A stretch of 64,000 bases of DNA from Streptomyces sp. MMG1121. Its GTDB lineage: Bacteria > Actinomycetota > Actinomycetes > Streptomycetales > Streptomycetaceae. The DNA lies in the NCBI RefSeq assembly GCF_001280015.1, contig NZ_LGDV01000190.1, positions 248,001 through 312,000 on the forward strand. The letters are read 5' to 3'. This document shows positions 18,427-26,668 of the stretch, in pieces. Each line of letters starts with the position of its first letter. Position 1 is the stretch's first letter. The notes beneath the pieces were generated by a model. It saw nothing but the letters and a program-made list of their open reading frames with translations. It searched no databases and was not told the origin of the DNA. The position numbers and the translations under genes are program-made.

Positions 18427-20085
18427 ATGGCAGACGTCTCGCCGGACCTCTCCGCCAAGAACCCCGACTGGTGGCGGCAGGCCGTCATCTACCAGGTCTA
18501 TCCCCGCAGCTTCGCCGACGCCGACGGTGACGGCCTCGGCGATCTGCGCGGCATCACCGAGCGGCTGAACCACCTCGCCACACTCGGCGTCGACGCCCTG
18601 TGGCTGAGCCCCTTCTACCCGTCCGAACTCGCCGACGGCGGCTACGACGTCGCCGACCACCGGGACGTCGACCCCCGCCTCGGCACCCTGGACGACTTCG
18701 ACGCGCTGGTCGCCGAGGCCCACCGGCTCGGTCTGAAGGTGGTCGTGGACATCGTCCCCAACCACACCTCGCGGCTGCACCCCTGGTTCCAGGAGGCCCT
18801 GCACGCGGCCCCCGGCTCCCCGGCCCGCGACCGCTACGTCTTCCGCCCTGGCAAGGGCGCGCACGGCGAACTCCCGCCCAGCGACTGGCAGTCCGTCTTC
18901 GGCGGCAGCGCCTGGCGGCGGACGGCGGACGGCGACTGGTACCTCCATCTCTTCGCACCCGAGCAGCCCGACCTCAACTGGGCGAACGAGGAGGTCCGCG
19001 CCGACTTCCGCAGCACCCTGCGCTTCTGGTCCGACCGGGGCGTCGACGGCTTCCGGATCGACGTCGCCCACGGCCTCGCCAAGGACCTCGCCGAGCCGCT
19101 GCGGGACATCGGGGACATCGGCGCGACCGGCGAGCAGGCGCTGCAGCGGGTCGCACCGGGCGGCCATCCGTACTGGGACCGCGACGAGGTCCACGAGATC
19201 TACCGCGACTGGCGCACGATCTTCGACACCTACTCCCCGCCGCGCACCGCCGTCGCCGAGGCCTGGGTCCCCGGCGCCCGCCGCGTCCGCTACGCCCGCC
19301 CCGACGAACTCGGCCAGGCCTTCAACTTCGAGTACCTGGAGGCGCCTTGGCACGCCGACGAGTTGCGTGAGGCGATCACCGTGGCCCTGGCCGGCGCCCG
19401 CGCCGCCGACGCCTCCGCCACCTGGGTGCTGTCCAACCACGACGTCGTCCGGCACGCCTCGCGCCTGCTGCTGCCGCCCGGCACCGACCCGGCCGCCTGG
19501 CTGCTCTCCGACGGCACCGAGCCCGCCCTCGACACCGGCGCCGGGCTGCGCCGGGCCCGCGCCGCGACCCTACTGATGCTGGCGCTGCCCGGCTCGGCGT
19601 ACCTCTACCAGGGTGAGGAACTGGGGCTGCCCGAGGTCGCCGACCTGCCCGCCGACGCCCTCCAGGACCCGATCTGGGAGCAGACCGGCCACACCCGCAA
19701 GGGCCGCGACGGCTGCCGGGTGCCGCTGCCGTGGACGACGAGCGGACCGTCGTACGGCTTCGGGCCGGGCCCCGGCTGGCTGCCGCAGCCGCCGTCGTTC
19801 GCGTCGTACTCCGTCGAGGCGCAGACCGGTGCCGAGGGCTCGACCCTGGAGCTGTACCGCACAGCCCTGCGGCTGCGCCGCAAGCTGCTGGAGGGGGAGA
19901 CGCTGAGCTGGACGCCGGATACCCCCGCAGGCGTCCTGGACTTCAGCCGCTCGACGGCTTGGCGGTGCGTCACCAACCTGTCCGGTGTTCCGGTTCCACT
20001 GCCGCCCGGTGAGGTGCTGCTGGCCAGCGGGCCGCCGGCGGGGAGTGCGGTCCTTGCGCCGGATACGACGGTCTGGCTGGCCTAG
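18427..20085 (+). CDS. GH13 alpha-glucosidase
   Basis: A 552-residue retaining alpha-glucosidase (oligo-1,6-/alpha-1,4-glucosidase group), cytosolic, acting on maltose, isomaltose or trehalose-type sugars. The conserved regions are: VDIVPNHTS (region I), DGFRIDVAHG with the Asp nucleophile near residue 212, AVAEAWV with the acid/base Glu near 279, and LSNHDVVRH near 337. The N-terminus (WWRQAVIYQVYPRSFADADGDGLGDLRGI) is canonical. It is the last gene of the run starting at the Thr leader; no transporter genes are adjacent. Confidence 0.95.
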   Translation: MADVSPDLSAKNPDWWRQAVIYQVYPRSFADADGDGLGDLRGITERLNHLATLGVDALWLSPFYPSELADGGYDVADHRDVDPRLGTLDDFDALVAEAHRLGLKVVVDIVPNHTSRLHPWFQEALHAAPGSPARDRYVFRPGKGAHGELPPSDWQSVFGGSAWRRTADGDWYLHLFAPEQPDLNWANEEVRADFRSTLRFWSDRGVDGFRIDVAHGLAKDLAEPLRDIGDIGATGEQALQRVAPGGHPYWDRDEVHEIYRDWRTIFDTYSPPRTAVAEAWVPGARRVRYARPDELGQAFNFEYLEAPWHADELREAITVALAGARAADASATWVLSNHDVVRHASRLLLPPGTDPAAWLLSDGTEPALDTGAGLRRARAATLLMLALPGSAYLYQGEELGLPEVADLPADALQDPIWEQTGHTRKGRDGCRVPLPWTTSGPSYGFGPGPGWLPQPPSFASYSVEAQTGAEGSTLELYRTALRLRRKLLEGETLSWTPDTPAGVLDFSRSTAWRCVTNLSGVPVPLPPGEVLLASGPPAGSAVLAPDTTVWLA

Positions 20086-20864
20086 CCCGCCGTCGGCGCC
20101 GGACTCGCCCCCGGCGAAGCGCCCGTGCCGCCCCCCGCGATCCCGTTGATGTCCACCGGCGTCGACGTGGCGTTCGGCGGCGGTGTGAGGACCACCTCCG
20201 GCTGTCCCGGTGCCGGGGGTGGCGGGGTCAGGTCGGAGCTGGGGAGCTTCGGCGGGGTCGTCTGCTGGAACAGCGTCTGGTCGAAGTCGACCAGGCCGGT
20301 CTTCTCCATCACCGTGATGTGGTCCAGCACGGTGTTGTTGGCCTGGTCGGCGAGGGCGCGGACCAGTGTGTTCTTGGTGGTGGAGCGGATCTTCGCGATC
20401 GTGTTGAAGATCGCGCCGTGCGTCATCCGCAGGATGTTGGCGAAGTCGCTGTCGAACTTCTTCCCGCTGTCGGCCGTCAACTGCTTGACGAATCCCTGCT
20501 GTTGGGGGCTCGGCAGGTCGGGCAGCGTGATGTTCAGCATCGGCGCGATCTTGCGGCAGGTCGTGTCCAGCGCCGCGTGCCCGTCGACCAGGTGCTTGCT
20601 GGCCGTGATGACGCCCGGCGTGGTGCCCTTCTGCAGCCCCATCTGCCCCACCGGGTACTCCCACAGGCCGGCCGCACGCACCTTCACCACGAAGTCCCGG
20701 TCCTGCTCGGTGAGCGGCCCCCACTGGGTGTTGGCGATGACGCGGTCCTGGGCGGTGGCCACCTTGCTCATGCCGAGCATGCCCGGGTAGGCCAGCGCCG
20801 CGAGCGTCAGAGCCATCGCACCGCCCACGAAGAGAGTTCCCGTCGCGTTCCGCGAAAAGCGCAC
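20082..20864 (-). CDS. DUF4142-family exported protein
   Basis: A 260-residue protein starting at GTG 20864 with CAGGAGG upstream. The N-terminus has a signal/anchor (TGTLFVGGAMALTLAALAYPGML). The middle is a helical ferritin-like DUF4142 domain: LTEQDRDFVVKVRAAGLWEYPVGQMGLQ, ASKHLVDGHAALDTTCRKIA and the C-terminal helices. A Pro-rich tail with P/T/A repeats suggests cell-wall spanning. Members are putative outer-membrane or exported stress proteins of unknown function. Its stop codon overlaps the stop of the convergent glucosidase gene by four bases. Confidence 0.87.
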   Translation of the reverse strand: MRFSRNATGTLFVGGAMALTLAALAYPGMLGMSKVATAQDRVIANTQWGPLTEQDRDFVVKVRAAGLWEYPVGQMGLQKGTTPGVITASKHLVDGHAALDTTCRKIAPMLNITLPDLPSPQQQGFVKQLTADSGKKFDSDFANILRMTHGAIFNTIAKIRSTTKNTLVRALADQANNTVLDHITVMEKTGLVDFDQTLFQQTTPPKLPSSDLTPPPPAPGQPEVVLTPPPNATSTPVDINGIAGGGTGASPGASPAPTAG

Positions 20865-21025
20865 CGTGCCTCCTGCCCGGTCGTGGAGCCGCCCCCGTGA
20901 CGGCGCGGGCGGTTCGGACACACAGCGGTACGGACGCGGAAGGCGTTCGTATCTATGCGCGAGGTAAAGAAGAGTTGACCATTCCTCGGGAGAGGCGAGG
21001 GGAAACGCTGCCATAGATTCGCCGC

Positions 21026-21712
21026 ATGCCCCCACAGCCGCCCCCCAGGATGCCCGCCGCGCTGCCCGTCCTGCCGTACCGCAAGCCCACCAAGGGCCGC
21101 GACTACTGGGTCTTCGACGACGTCCTGCCCGACGTCGACGCCGTACGGGAGCGCTGTCTGGCCAAGGACGACTGGGTCGAGGGCTACCCGTACACCTCCG
21201 AGACCTGGCCGGGGCTGCGTGCCATGCCCGGACTCGAACCGGCCGAACTGGCCCGTATCGAGCGGCTGGTGAAGCAGGCGACCGGGGCGAAGGAGCTGTG
21301 GGTGCAGCGGGCGCCCGGCGGCGGCACCCTGAACCACAACTGCGTCCAGGTGGTCGGCGAGGGCGAGAGCGAGCCCCGCCCGCACACCGACTCCCGCGCC
21401 CTGTGCCGGTACGCGGCCGTGCTCTACCTCAACCCCGGTGTCCCCAAGGACTGCGGCACCGCCTTCTACCGCCAGTCGCTGTCCGGCGGCCGGCTCGGCG
21501 GCAACATCGTCCAGGCCCCGCACAACAACCTCGTCGAGGCCCTCGGCACCCGGTTCGTCCCGGGCGACCACTTCGAGGAGGACGTCCGCGTCCCGCACAA
21601 GTACAACCGCCTGCTCCTCTACAACGCCAACCTCGTGCACAGCGCGACCGGTTACTGCGGCAAGGCGCTGGAGGAGAAACGCATGACTGCGGTGTTCTTC
21701 TGGATGGCCTGA
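21026..21712 (+). CDS. DUF6445-like 2OG-Fe(II) oxygenase-type protein
   Basis: A 228-residue protein with features of a small prolyl-hydroxylase-like double-stranded beta-helix. An HTD metal motif (RPHTDSRALCRYAAVLYLN), a central CGTAFYRQ and a distal His (YNANLVHSATGYCG) fit an HxD...H iron triad. Close homologues are annotated DUF6445. The substrate is unknown. It is divergent from the DUF4142 gene over a 161-base promoter region. Confidence 0.8.
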   Translation: MPPQPPPRMPAALPVLPYRKPTKGRDYWVFDDVLPDVDAVRERCLAKDDWVEGYPYTSETWPGLRAMPGLEPAELARIERLVKQATGAKELWVQRAPGGGTLNHNCVQVVGEGESEPRPHTDSRALCRYAAVLYLNPGVPKDCGTAFYRQSLSGGRLGGNIVQAPHNNLVEALGTRFVPGDHFEEDVRVPHKYNRLLLYNANLVHSATGYCGKALEEKRMTAVFFWMA

Positions 21713-21739
21713 CGGCCCACGGCCTTCCTCCCGTCTTCC

Positions 21740-21924
21740 GTCGGGCTGTCTTGTGTCGGGCGGGGCCGGGCGGCGGCTGGACCGTCGTGATCAGGTGGCA
21801 GGTCCCGGGCACCGGGATGCCCGAGGGCGTCGGCCAGCCGGACCGGGGTGCCCTCGCCGACCTGGGTGCGCCGGCCGGGTTCCGACAGGGACAGGCCGGC
21901 CCGGCGCAGGCCACCGCCTGACAT
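21740..21924 (-). pseudogene. Possible degraded XRE HTH remnant
   Basis: On the minus strand from ATG 21924 the frame reads LRRAGLSLSEPGRRTQVGEGTPVRLADALGHPG, which resembles an XRE helix-turn-helix (LRRxxGLSLSELARRxGVGxGTxxRLADALGVP) with substitutions that would break helices (Pro for Leu). The frame continues without a clear domain. It lies between the DUF6445-like and DUF4328 genes. Weak similarity only. Confidence 0.25.
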
Positions 21925-21933
21925 CATGAACCG

Positions 21934-22611
21934 ATGACCGAACAGATGGACCAGTTCTCCGCCCGCTCGTTCGCGCTCCGGCCGATCCAGGTGTCCGGAC
22001 GCCTGGCAACGGGGGGACTGCTGCTGGCCGGGCTCGCCTGGGTCGTACGGGCTGTGTGGGAGATCCGGCTCTCCGTCGCGGGCGAACCGGCCTCGGGGCC
22101 GCCGGACCAGGGCAACGGGGTGCACCGGCCGCTCAACTCCCTTGAGAACTCGTACCACGTGGTGACGTCGGTCGTCGGTGTGCTCGTCGTTCTCTGCGCG
22201 CTGGTCTTCGTGTCCTGGCTGTGGCAGCTGCGCGACAACGCCCGTGCGCTGTCGGGGCAGGAGCCGAAGTACCTGGGGATCTGGGTGTACCTCGGGTGGA
22301 TCGTGCCCGTGGTCAACCTGTGGTTCCCGCGGGGGATCGTCGTCGACGCGTTCCGCAGCAGCGCCCCCGGCGGCAGGGTGCCCGCCTCCGTCAACGTGTG
22401 GTGGGGGCTGTGGCTGGTCGGCATGCTGAGCGGGGTGGGGATCGTGGCGCGCGACTCCACGGACCAGATCATCGCGCGGGCCTACAACGGGGTGTGGCCG
22501 CTGCTCCTGTCCGACGCGGCCGTCGTCGGCGCGGCGATCGCCGGGGTCTTCGCCGTGCGTGCCGTGACCGCCGCACAGGTGGAGCGGCTGCGGGGCGGCC
22601 CGGCGTCGTAG
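21934..22611 (+). CDS. DUF4328-family integral membrane protein
   Basis: A 225-residue membrane protein with four TM segments: LATGGLLLAGLAWVVRAVW, VVTSVVGVLVVLCALVFVSWL, WVYLGWIVPVVNLWFPRGIV plus NVWWGLWLVGMLSGVG, and LLLSDAAVVGAAIAGVFAV. The diagnostic WxxPVVNLWFPxxVVxDxxxxS core and WxWW pair of DUF4328 are present. The start at ATG 21934 has no clear ribosome site. The function is unknown in the family. Confidence 0.85.
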   Translation: MTEQMDQFSARSFALRPIQVSGRLATGGLLLAGLAWVVRAVWEIRLSVAGEPASGPPDQGNGVHRPLNSLENSYHVVTSVVGVLVVLCALVFVSWLWQLRDNARALSGQEPKYLGIWVYLGWIVPVVNLWFPRGIVVDAFRSSAPGGRVPASVNVWWGLWLVGMLSGVGIVARDSTDQIIARAYNGVWPLLLSDAAVVGAAIAGVFAVRAVTAAQVERLRGGPAS

Positions 22612-22667
22612 CCCCGGGCCTGGCCGCGGAGGTGTGGGGCGGCGCCGGGTGCGGTACGGATGGCCGC

Positions 22668-23333
22668 ATGAGCAGTGTCGCCATCGTGGGTGCCGGGCCA
22701 GGGCTGGGGGCCGCTGTCGCGCGCCGGTTCGGGCGGGAGGGCTTCGCCGTCGCCCTGGTCGCCCGGCACCGGGAGCGGCTCGACCGGATGGTGGACGAGC
22801 TCGGCGGCCAAGGGGTCCGGGCCGGTGGGTTCGTCGCCGATGTGCGCAGGCCCGAGGAGCTGGCCGGGGCGTTGCGGCGGGCCGCCGGTGAGCTGGGGAC
22901 CGTGGAGGTGTTGCAGTACAGCCCGGTGCCGCACCGGGACTTCATGCGGCCCGTGCTGGAGACCGGGCACCGGGATCTGGTCGCGCCCCTGGAGTTCTCC
23001 GTGTACGGGCCGGTCGCCGCCGTGCAGCAGGTGCTGCCGGGGATGCGCCGGCTCGGGCGCGGGACGATCCTGTTCGTCAACGGCGGGACCGCCGCCGTAC
23101 CGCACCCCGAGCGGGCGGGGACGTCCGTCGCGTTCGCCGCGGAGAGCGCGTACGGGCACCTGCTGCACGAGCGGCTCGCCGGGGAGGGCATCTACGTCGC
23201 ACAGCTCGTGATCCCGGGGGCGATCACCCTCGGGCACGCCCGGAAGGACCCCGGCGTGCTCGCAGAGGTGTTGTGGGGCCTGCATCTGGAGCGGCACGGG
23301 TTCCGGCACTTCGCCGACGATCTCGACAGCTGA
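22668..23333 (+). CDS. SDR-like Rossmann protein with atypical active site
   Basis: A 221-residue protein with an N-terminal nucleotide-binding motif (VAIVGAGPGLGAAVARRF) and SDR order of strands (FAVALVARHRERLDRMVDELG, GGFVADVRRPEEL). The Rossmann half is standard, but the region that should hold Ser...YxxxK reads NGGTAAVPHPERAGTSVAFAAESAYGHLLHERL; the Lys of YxxxK is not seen. It may be a non-canonical reductase or a non-enzymatic NAD(P)-binding protein. It is shorter than most SDRs (~245). Confidence 0.82.
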   Translation: MSSVAIVGAGPGLGAAVARRFGREGFAVALVARHRERLDRMVDELGGQGVRAGGFVADVRRPEELAGALRRAAGELGTVEVLQYSPVPHRDFMRPVLETGHRDLVAPLEFSVYGPVAAVQQVLPGMRRLGRGTILFVNGGTAAVPHPERAGTSVAFAAESAYGHLLHERLAGEGIYVAQLVIPGAITLGHARKDPGVLAEVLWGLHLERHGFRHFADDLDS

Positions 23334-23416
23334 CGGGGCACCGTCAGACTGCGGGACCACGGTTTGTACGCCAATATGGTGGCGTTGGCCGCATTGCTCT
23401 CTTCAAGGGGGCCTCC

Positions 23417-24364
23417 ATGGCTGTCGAAATCCCCGCGATCATCAAGCCGTCCCGGCTGCGCAGCAGGGGCGGGCTGCTCGGGGAGTGCCTCGCCGAGTTC
23501 CTCGGCACCTTCGTGCTCATCTCCTTCGGCTGTGGTGTGGTCGCGATGGCCGTCGCGGCGCTGCCCGGTTCGGGCCGCGCCGCGACGCCCACCACGATCT
23601 TCCTCGCGGCGGGCGACTGGCTGCTGATCGCGTGGGGCTGGGCGTTCGCCGTCGCCTTCGGCGTCTACGTCGCCGGCGGCGTCAGCGGCGCCCATCTCAA
23701 CCCGGCGGTCACCCTGGCCATGGCCGTGCGCCGCGGGTTCTCCTGGGCCAAGGTCGTGCCGTACTGGTTCTCGCAGGTCGTCGGCGCCTTCGCCGGGGCG
23801 GCCCTGGTCTACCTCGTCTACCACGACGCGATCCACGCCTACGACCAGGCGGCGCCGGGCCCGAAGGTGAACGGGCACACGAACGCCACCTTCTCCATCT
23901 TCGCGACCTTCCCCGCCGCGTACTTCCACGGCGGCTACTGGGGGCCGCTGATCGACCAGATCGTCGGTACGGCCTTCCTGCTCATGCTGATCGCCGCCGT
24001 CCTCGACGCGCGCAACCAGGCCGTGAAGTCCAACCTCGCCCCCCTGGTGGTGGGTCTGGTCGTCGCCGCGGTCGGCATGTCCTACGGCGCCAACGCGGGG
24101 TACGCGATCAACCCGGCCCGTGACTTCGGGCCGCGGTTTTTGACCTGGGTCGAGGGCTGGAAGAGCCTGGCCTTCCCGGGGAGCGTGTCCGGCTCGTTCA
24201 GCGGCTACTGGTGGATCCCGATCGTCGGGCCGCTGATCGGCGGCGTGGTCGGGATCGTCGTGTACGACCTGTTCGTCGGTGATGTCCTGCTGCTCCGGGC
24301 GGAGTTGCAGGAACTGCCGGAGCCGGGCCGGTCGAGGCAGGTACGGACGACCGACGAGGAGTAG
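23417..24364 (+). CDS. MIP-family aquaglyceroporin
   Basis: A 315-residue channel with six TM helices and two NPA half-helices: GAHLNPAVT near residue 97 and YAINPARDFGPR near residue 235. Asp directly after the second NPAR is the mark of glycerol facilitators rather than water-only aquaporins. An unusual periplasmic loop (KVNGHTNATFSIFATFPAAYFHGG) precedes helix 4. The start is ATG 23417. No glycerol kinase or regulator lies beside it, so the physiological solute is inferred only. Confidence 0.93.
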   Translation: MAVEIPAIIKPSRLRSRGGLLGECLAEFLGTFVLISFGCGVVAMAVAALPGSGRAATPTTIFLAAGDWLLIAWGWAFAVAFGVYVAGGVSGAHLNPAVTLAMAVRRGFSWAKVVPYWFSQVVGAFAGAALVYLVYHDAIHAYDQAAPGPKVNGHTNATFSIFATFPAAYFHGGYWGPLIDQIVGTAFLLMLIAAVLDARNQAVKSNLAPLVVGLVVAAVGMSYGANAGYAINPARDFGPRFLTWVEGWKSLAFPGSVSGSFSGYWWIPIVGPLIGGVVGIVVYDLFVGDVLLLRAELQELPEPGRSRQVRTTDEE

Positions 24365-24374
24365 GCGCAGCACG

Positions 24375-24722
24375 TCAGGCGGTGTCGGGCGGGCCCTCGG
24401 TGCAGGCGCCGGCGGCCCGGCGGGCCGCCGCGGCGATCTCCTCCAGCGCCGCCAGATGGCGGGCCAGCGACCGGCGGCCGGTGAGCGTGAGCGAGGCCCA
24501 GGTGCGCGGACGCTTGCCCAAGTACCCCTTGCGGACACTGACATGGCCCGTCTTCTCCAGCGCCGAGAGGGTCTTGCTCAGCGTGGAGTCGGAGATCTGG
24601 CAGTAGTCCCGCAGGACGGCGAACTCCGCCTCGCCGCACGCCGAGAGATAGGCGGCGAGGGCCAGCCGGGTGGGATGGTGGAGTTCGCGGTCCAGGGGCG
24701 GTGGCGAGGCGGGTTCCCTCAT
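24375..24722 (-). CDS. Winged-helix transcriptional regulator (HTH_34/MarR-like)
   Basis: A 115-residue DNA-binding protein: LDRELHHPTRLALAAYLSACGEAEFAVLRDYCQISDSTLSKTLSALEKTGHVSVRKGYLGKRPRTWASLTLTG is the helix-helix-wing arrangement of the PF13601-type family, cytosolic. Its ATG overlaps the TGA of the upstream membrane gene (ATGA arrangement), so the two are translationally coupled. It probably represses its own operon. Confidence 0.88.
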   Translation of the reverse strand: MREPASPPPLDRELHHPTRLALAAYLSACGEAEFAVLRDYCQISDSTLSKTLSALEKTGHVSVRKGYLGKRPRTWASLTLTGRRSLARHLAALEEIAAAARRAAGACTEGPPDTA

Positions 24723-25198
24723 GCGGTGCCGCCCAGACGCCAGCGGATCCCGCGCAGCACGTAGTCCGCGCCCGACGCCACGCCGAAGGTGACGAGCCAG
24801 CCCGCCACGCCGTACGGGATCCAGGCCAGCAGGCCCAGGGCGGTCGGGACGAGCGGCACCACCCAGGCGTACCAGGCCGGACGGCCCGGTCCGCGGTTCC
24901 GGTCGAACCAGCCGGTCACACCGCCGTGGTGGGCGCCGAACCAGATCAGCGCGAAGAAGCCGGCCAGGCTCGCCAGACCGGCGAGCACCAGCCAGATCCC
25001 GTACCGCGGCATCCGGTCGGACAGCCCCAGCGCGATGAAACCGGCCGCGAAGGTCAGGCCCTGGCCGATGGCGTACCCGAAGGGCCGGTCGCGCGCCCCG
25101 GCCTTCCGCGCCGCCGCCTTCGCGGCACACGCGGCGGCGAGCGCGTCCCGCGCCCGGCGGGCATCCATCACGTCCGTGGGTTCCCCCGTACTGTCCAT
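24719..25198 (-). CDS. Integral membrane protein coupled to winged-helix regulator
   Basis: A 159-residue protein with a charged N-terminus and four or five TM segments (YAIGQGLTFAAGFIALGLS, YGIWLVLAGLASLAGFFALIWFG, WYAWVVPLVPTALGLLAWIPYG, WLVTFGVASGADYVL). The function is unknown; homologous two-gene units with a winged-helix partner are common in Streptomyces. ATG 25198 follows a GGAGG-like site. The tiny overlap with the regulator start indicates coexpression. Confidence 0.82.
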   Translation of the reverse strand: MDSTGEPTDVMDARRARDALAAACAAKAAARKAGARDRPFGYAIGQGLTFAAGFIALGLSDRMPRYGIWLVLAGLASLAGFFALIWFGAHHGGVTGWFDRNRGPGRPAWYAWVVPLVPTALGLLAWIPYGVAGWLVTFGVASGADYVLRGIRWRLGGTA

Positions 25199-25260
25199 GC
25201 GTCAACCTCCGTGAGGGGTGGGGTGGTTGGTCGGACCACCCCGGATTCGTACTGTCAGCA

Positions 25261-25295
25261 TGGACATTACTTTCCAAGAATGCAAGTACTTTCCG
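25261..25295. promoter_or_regulatory. Candidate regulatory repeats upstream of the membrane/regulator operon
   Basis: Two direct TACTTTCC copies (25267-25274 and 25287-25294), with ACTT...AAGT half-symmetry between them, lie about 65-95 bases upstream of the membrane gene. They are AT-richer than their surroundings and could be the winged-helix regulator's site. Confidence 0.35.
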
Positions 25296-25324
25296 TCGGT
25301 TGTGATCCCTGCCGGGTCCGCCGC

Positions 25325-26386
25325 TTACAGAGGCCGGTTCGGCCAGTCCAGGAGGCGGGCTCCTATGACCGCCGTCTGGAGCGTGTAGCGGTGGGCCGGG
25401 TCGGCCGGGTCGGCGGCGGTGAGGTGGTGGATGCGTTCCAGACGGTAGGTGAGGGCCCGGACACTGAGGCTGAGGCGGCGGGCGGCCTCGGCGGCCACGC
25501 AGCCGGAGTCGAAGTACGCCGTCAGGGTCTCCAGCAGCGGGGCGGCTCCGCCGCGCGCCTGGGTGAGGGGGCCGAGGGTGTGCCGCACCAGGTCGGCCAT
25601 CGCCTGGCGGTCGCGGGCCAGTACCGGGTAGACCAGCAGGTCGGCGGCGCGCAGGACCGGCTCGGCCAGATCGAGGCGTTCGGCCATCTCCAGGGCGGCC
25701 AGGGCCTCTTCGTAGGACTGCACGACACCGCCGGCGCCGTGCTGCGGGCGGCCGATGGCGACCCGGCCGCCGTCCGTCGCCGCGTACGCCTGCTTGGCGA
25801 AGTGGAGGAGGATCTCGTCCTCGTCGCCGGGCGCGATGCACAGCAGCCGGCCGTTCTTGGTGGTGAACAGGATGCTGTGGGCGTCGTACCGGGCGAGGAC
25901 GGCGGCCTCCACGCGGCGGGCGACCGGGCCGCCCTCGGTGTAGGCGCTCGGGCCCTCGGCGACGGCCACCGCGTGCGCCCGGGAGAGCCGCAGGCCGAAG
26001 CGTTCGGCGCGCTCGGCTAGCCGGCCCAGGTCGCTGCGGCCGTAGAGCAGGTCGTCGATGAACTCCCGGCGCGCGGCCTCCTCACGCCGCACCGCGAGCC
26101 GCTGGGCGCGCTCGTAGCCCTCGGCGAACGCGTCGACGGCCTGCTGCACGGCGGCCAGCGCGCTGTCGGCCGAGCCGGGCGCGGCGGGCCAGGCGGCGCG
26201 GGCGGCGGCGAGGTGGGCGACGACCAGGGCACGCAGCCCGTGCCCGTCGTCGGCGGCCTGCTCGCCCAGGGTCCGCCGGTTCTTCAGTTCCTCCCTGGTC
26301 AGCCGCCGGCCGCTGGCCGCGACCTCGGCCAGCGTCTGTGTGAAGCCGTTCAGATAGCGCCCGTACACGGCCTGCTGTTCCGGCAT
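25325..26386 (-). CDS. PucR/CdaR-type transcriptional regulator
   Basis: A 353-residue regulator. Residues 1-130 are helical (LNGFTQTLAEVAASGRRLTREELKNRRTLGEQAA). Residues about 130-270 are a GGDEF-like/sensor domain without catalytic motifs. The C-terminal PucR helix-turn-helix is clear: LLETLTAYFDSGCVAAEAARRLSLSVRALTYRLERIHHLTAADP. Relatives control purine, sugar-diacid or amino-acid use. It is divergent from the flotillin gene across a 282-base region; a link to the flotillin/ATPase genes is possible but untested. Confidence 0.9.
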   Translation of the reverse strand: MPEQQAVYGRYLNGFTQTLAEVAASGRRLTREELKNRRTLGEQAADDGHGLRALVVAHLAAARAAWPAAPGSADSALAAVQQAVDAFAEGYERAQRLAVRREEAARREFIDDLLYGRSDLGRLAERAERFGLRLSRAHAVAVAEGPSAYTEGGPVARRVEAAVLARYDAHSILFTTKNGRLLCIAPGDEDEILLHFAKQAYAATDGGRVAIGRPQHGAGGVVQSYEEALAALEMAERLDLAEPVLRAADLLVYPVLARDRQAMADLVRHTLGPLTQARGGAAPLLETLTAYFDSGCVAAEAARRLSLSVRALTYRLERIHHLTAADPADPAHRYTLQTAVIGARLLDWPNRPL

Positions 26387-26442
26387 GCGTCGACGCCCCC
26401 CCGTTCCCCCGTGTCCCCGTTCCCCCGTGTCGCCGTGGGATC

Positions 26443-26471
26443 TTGACGCTCCGGTGACGCTTTCTTAGCGT
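26443..26471 (+). promoter_or_regulatory. Vegetative-type promoter upstream of the flotillin gene
   Basis: TTGACG (26443-26448), 17-base spacer, TAGCGT (26466-26471). This resembles the principal-sigma consensus and would start a ~190-base leader. Confidence 0.45.
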
Positions 26472-26568
26472 CCGTCCGGCATCCAGACCCTAGTCAACAC
26501 TGCCGGAAACCGGCAATGCGCCGGCATGCGCCCGTCCCGCACCATTCCTTGCGGGGAGCACTACGGAG

Positions 26569-26623
26569 GGTCGCGGTGCCGGGGTCCGGCAACCAGCCGG
26601 TACGGGGGTCCGGCACCGCGACC
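26569..26623 (+). promoter_or_regulatory. Terminator-like hairpin with U run in the flotillin leader
   Basis: A 14-bp perfect stem (26569-26582 with 26610-26623) encloses a second small GCCGG-type hairpin and is directly followed by TTTTGGGG. It lies between a probable promoter and the flotillin start 45 bases on, in a divergent intergenic region where no upstream plus-strand gene needs a terminator. This suggests an attenuator or a processed 5' element. Confidence 0.5.
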
Positions 26624-26668
26624 TTTTGGGGGGCTCCGTATCTCATCGTCTGACGCAAGGACGTAGTC

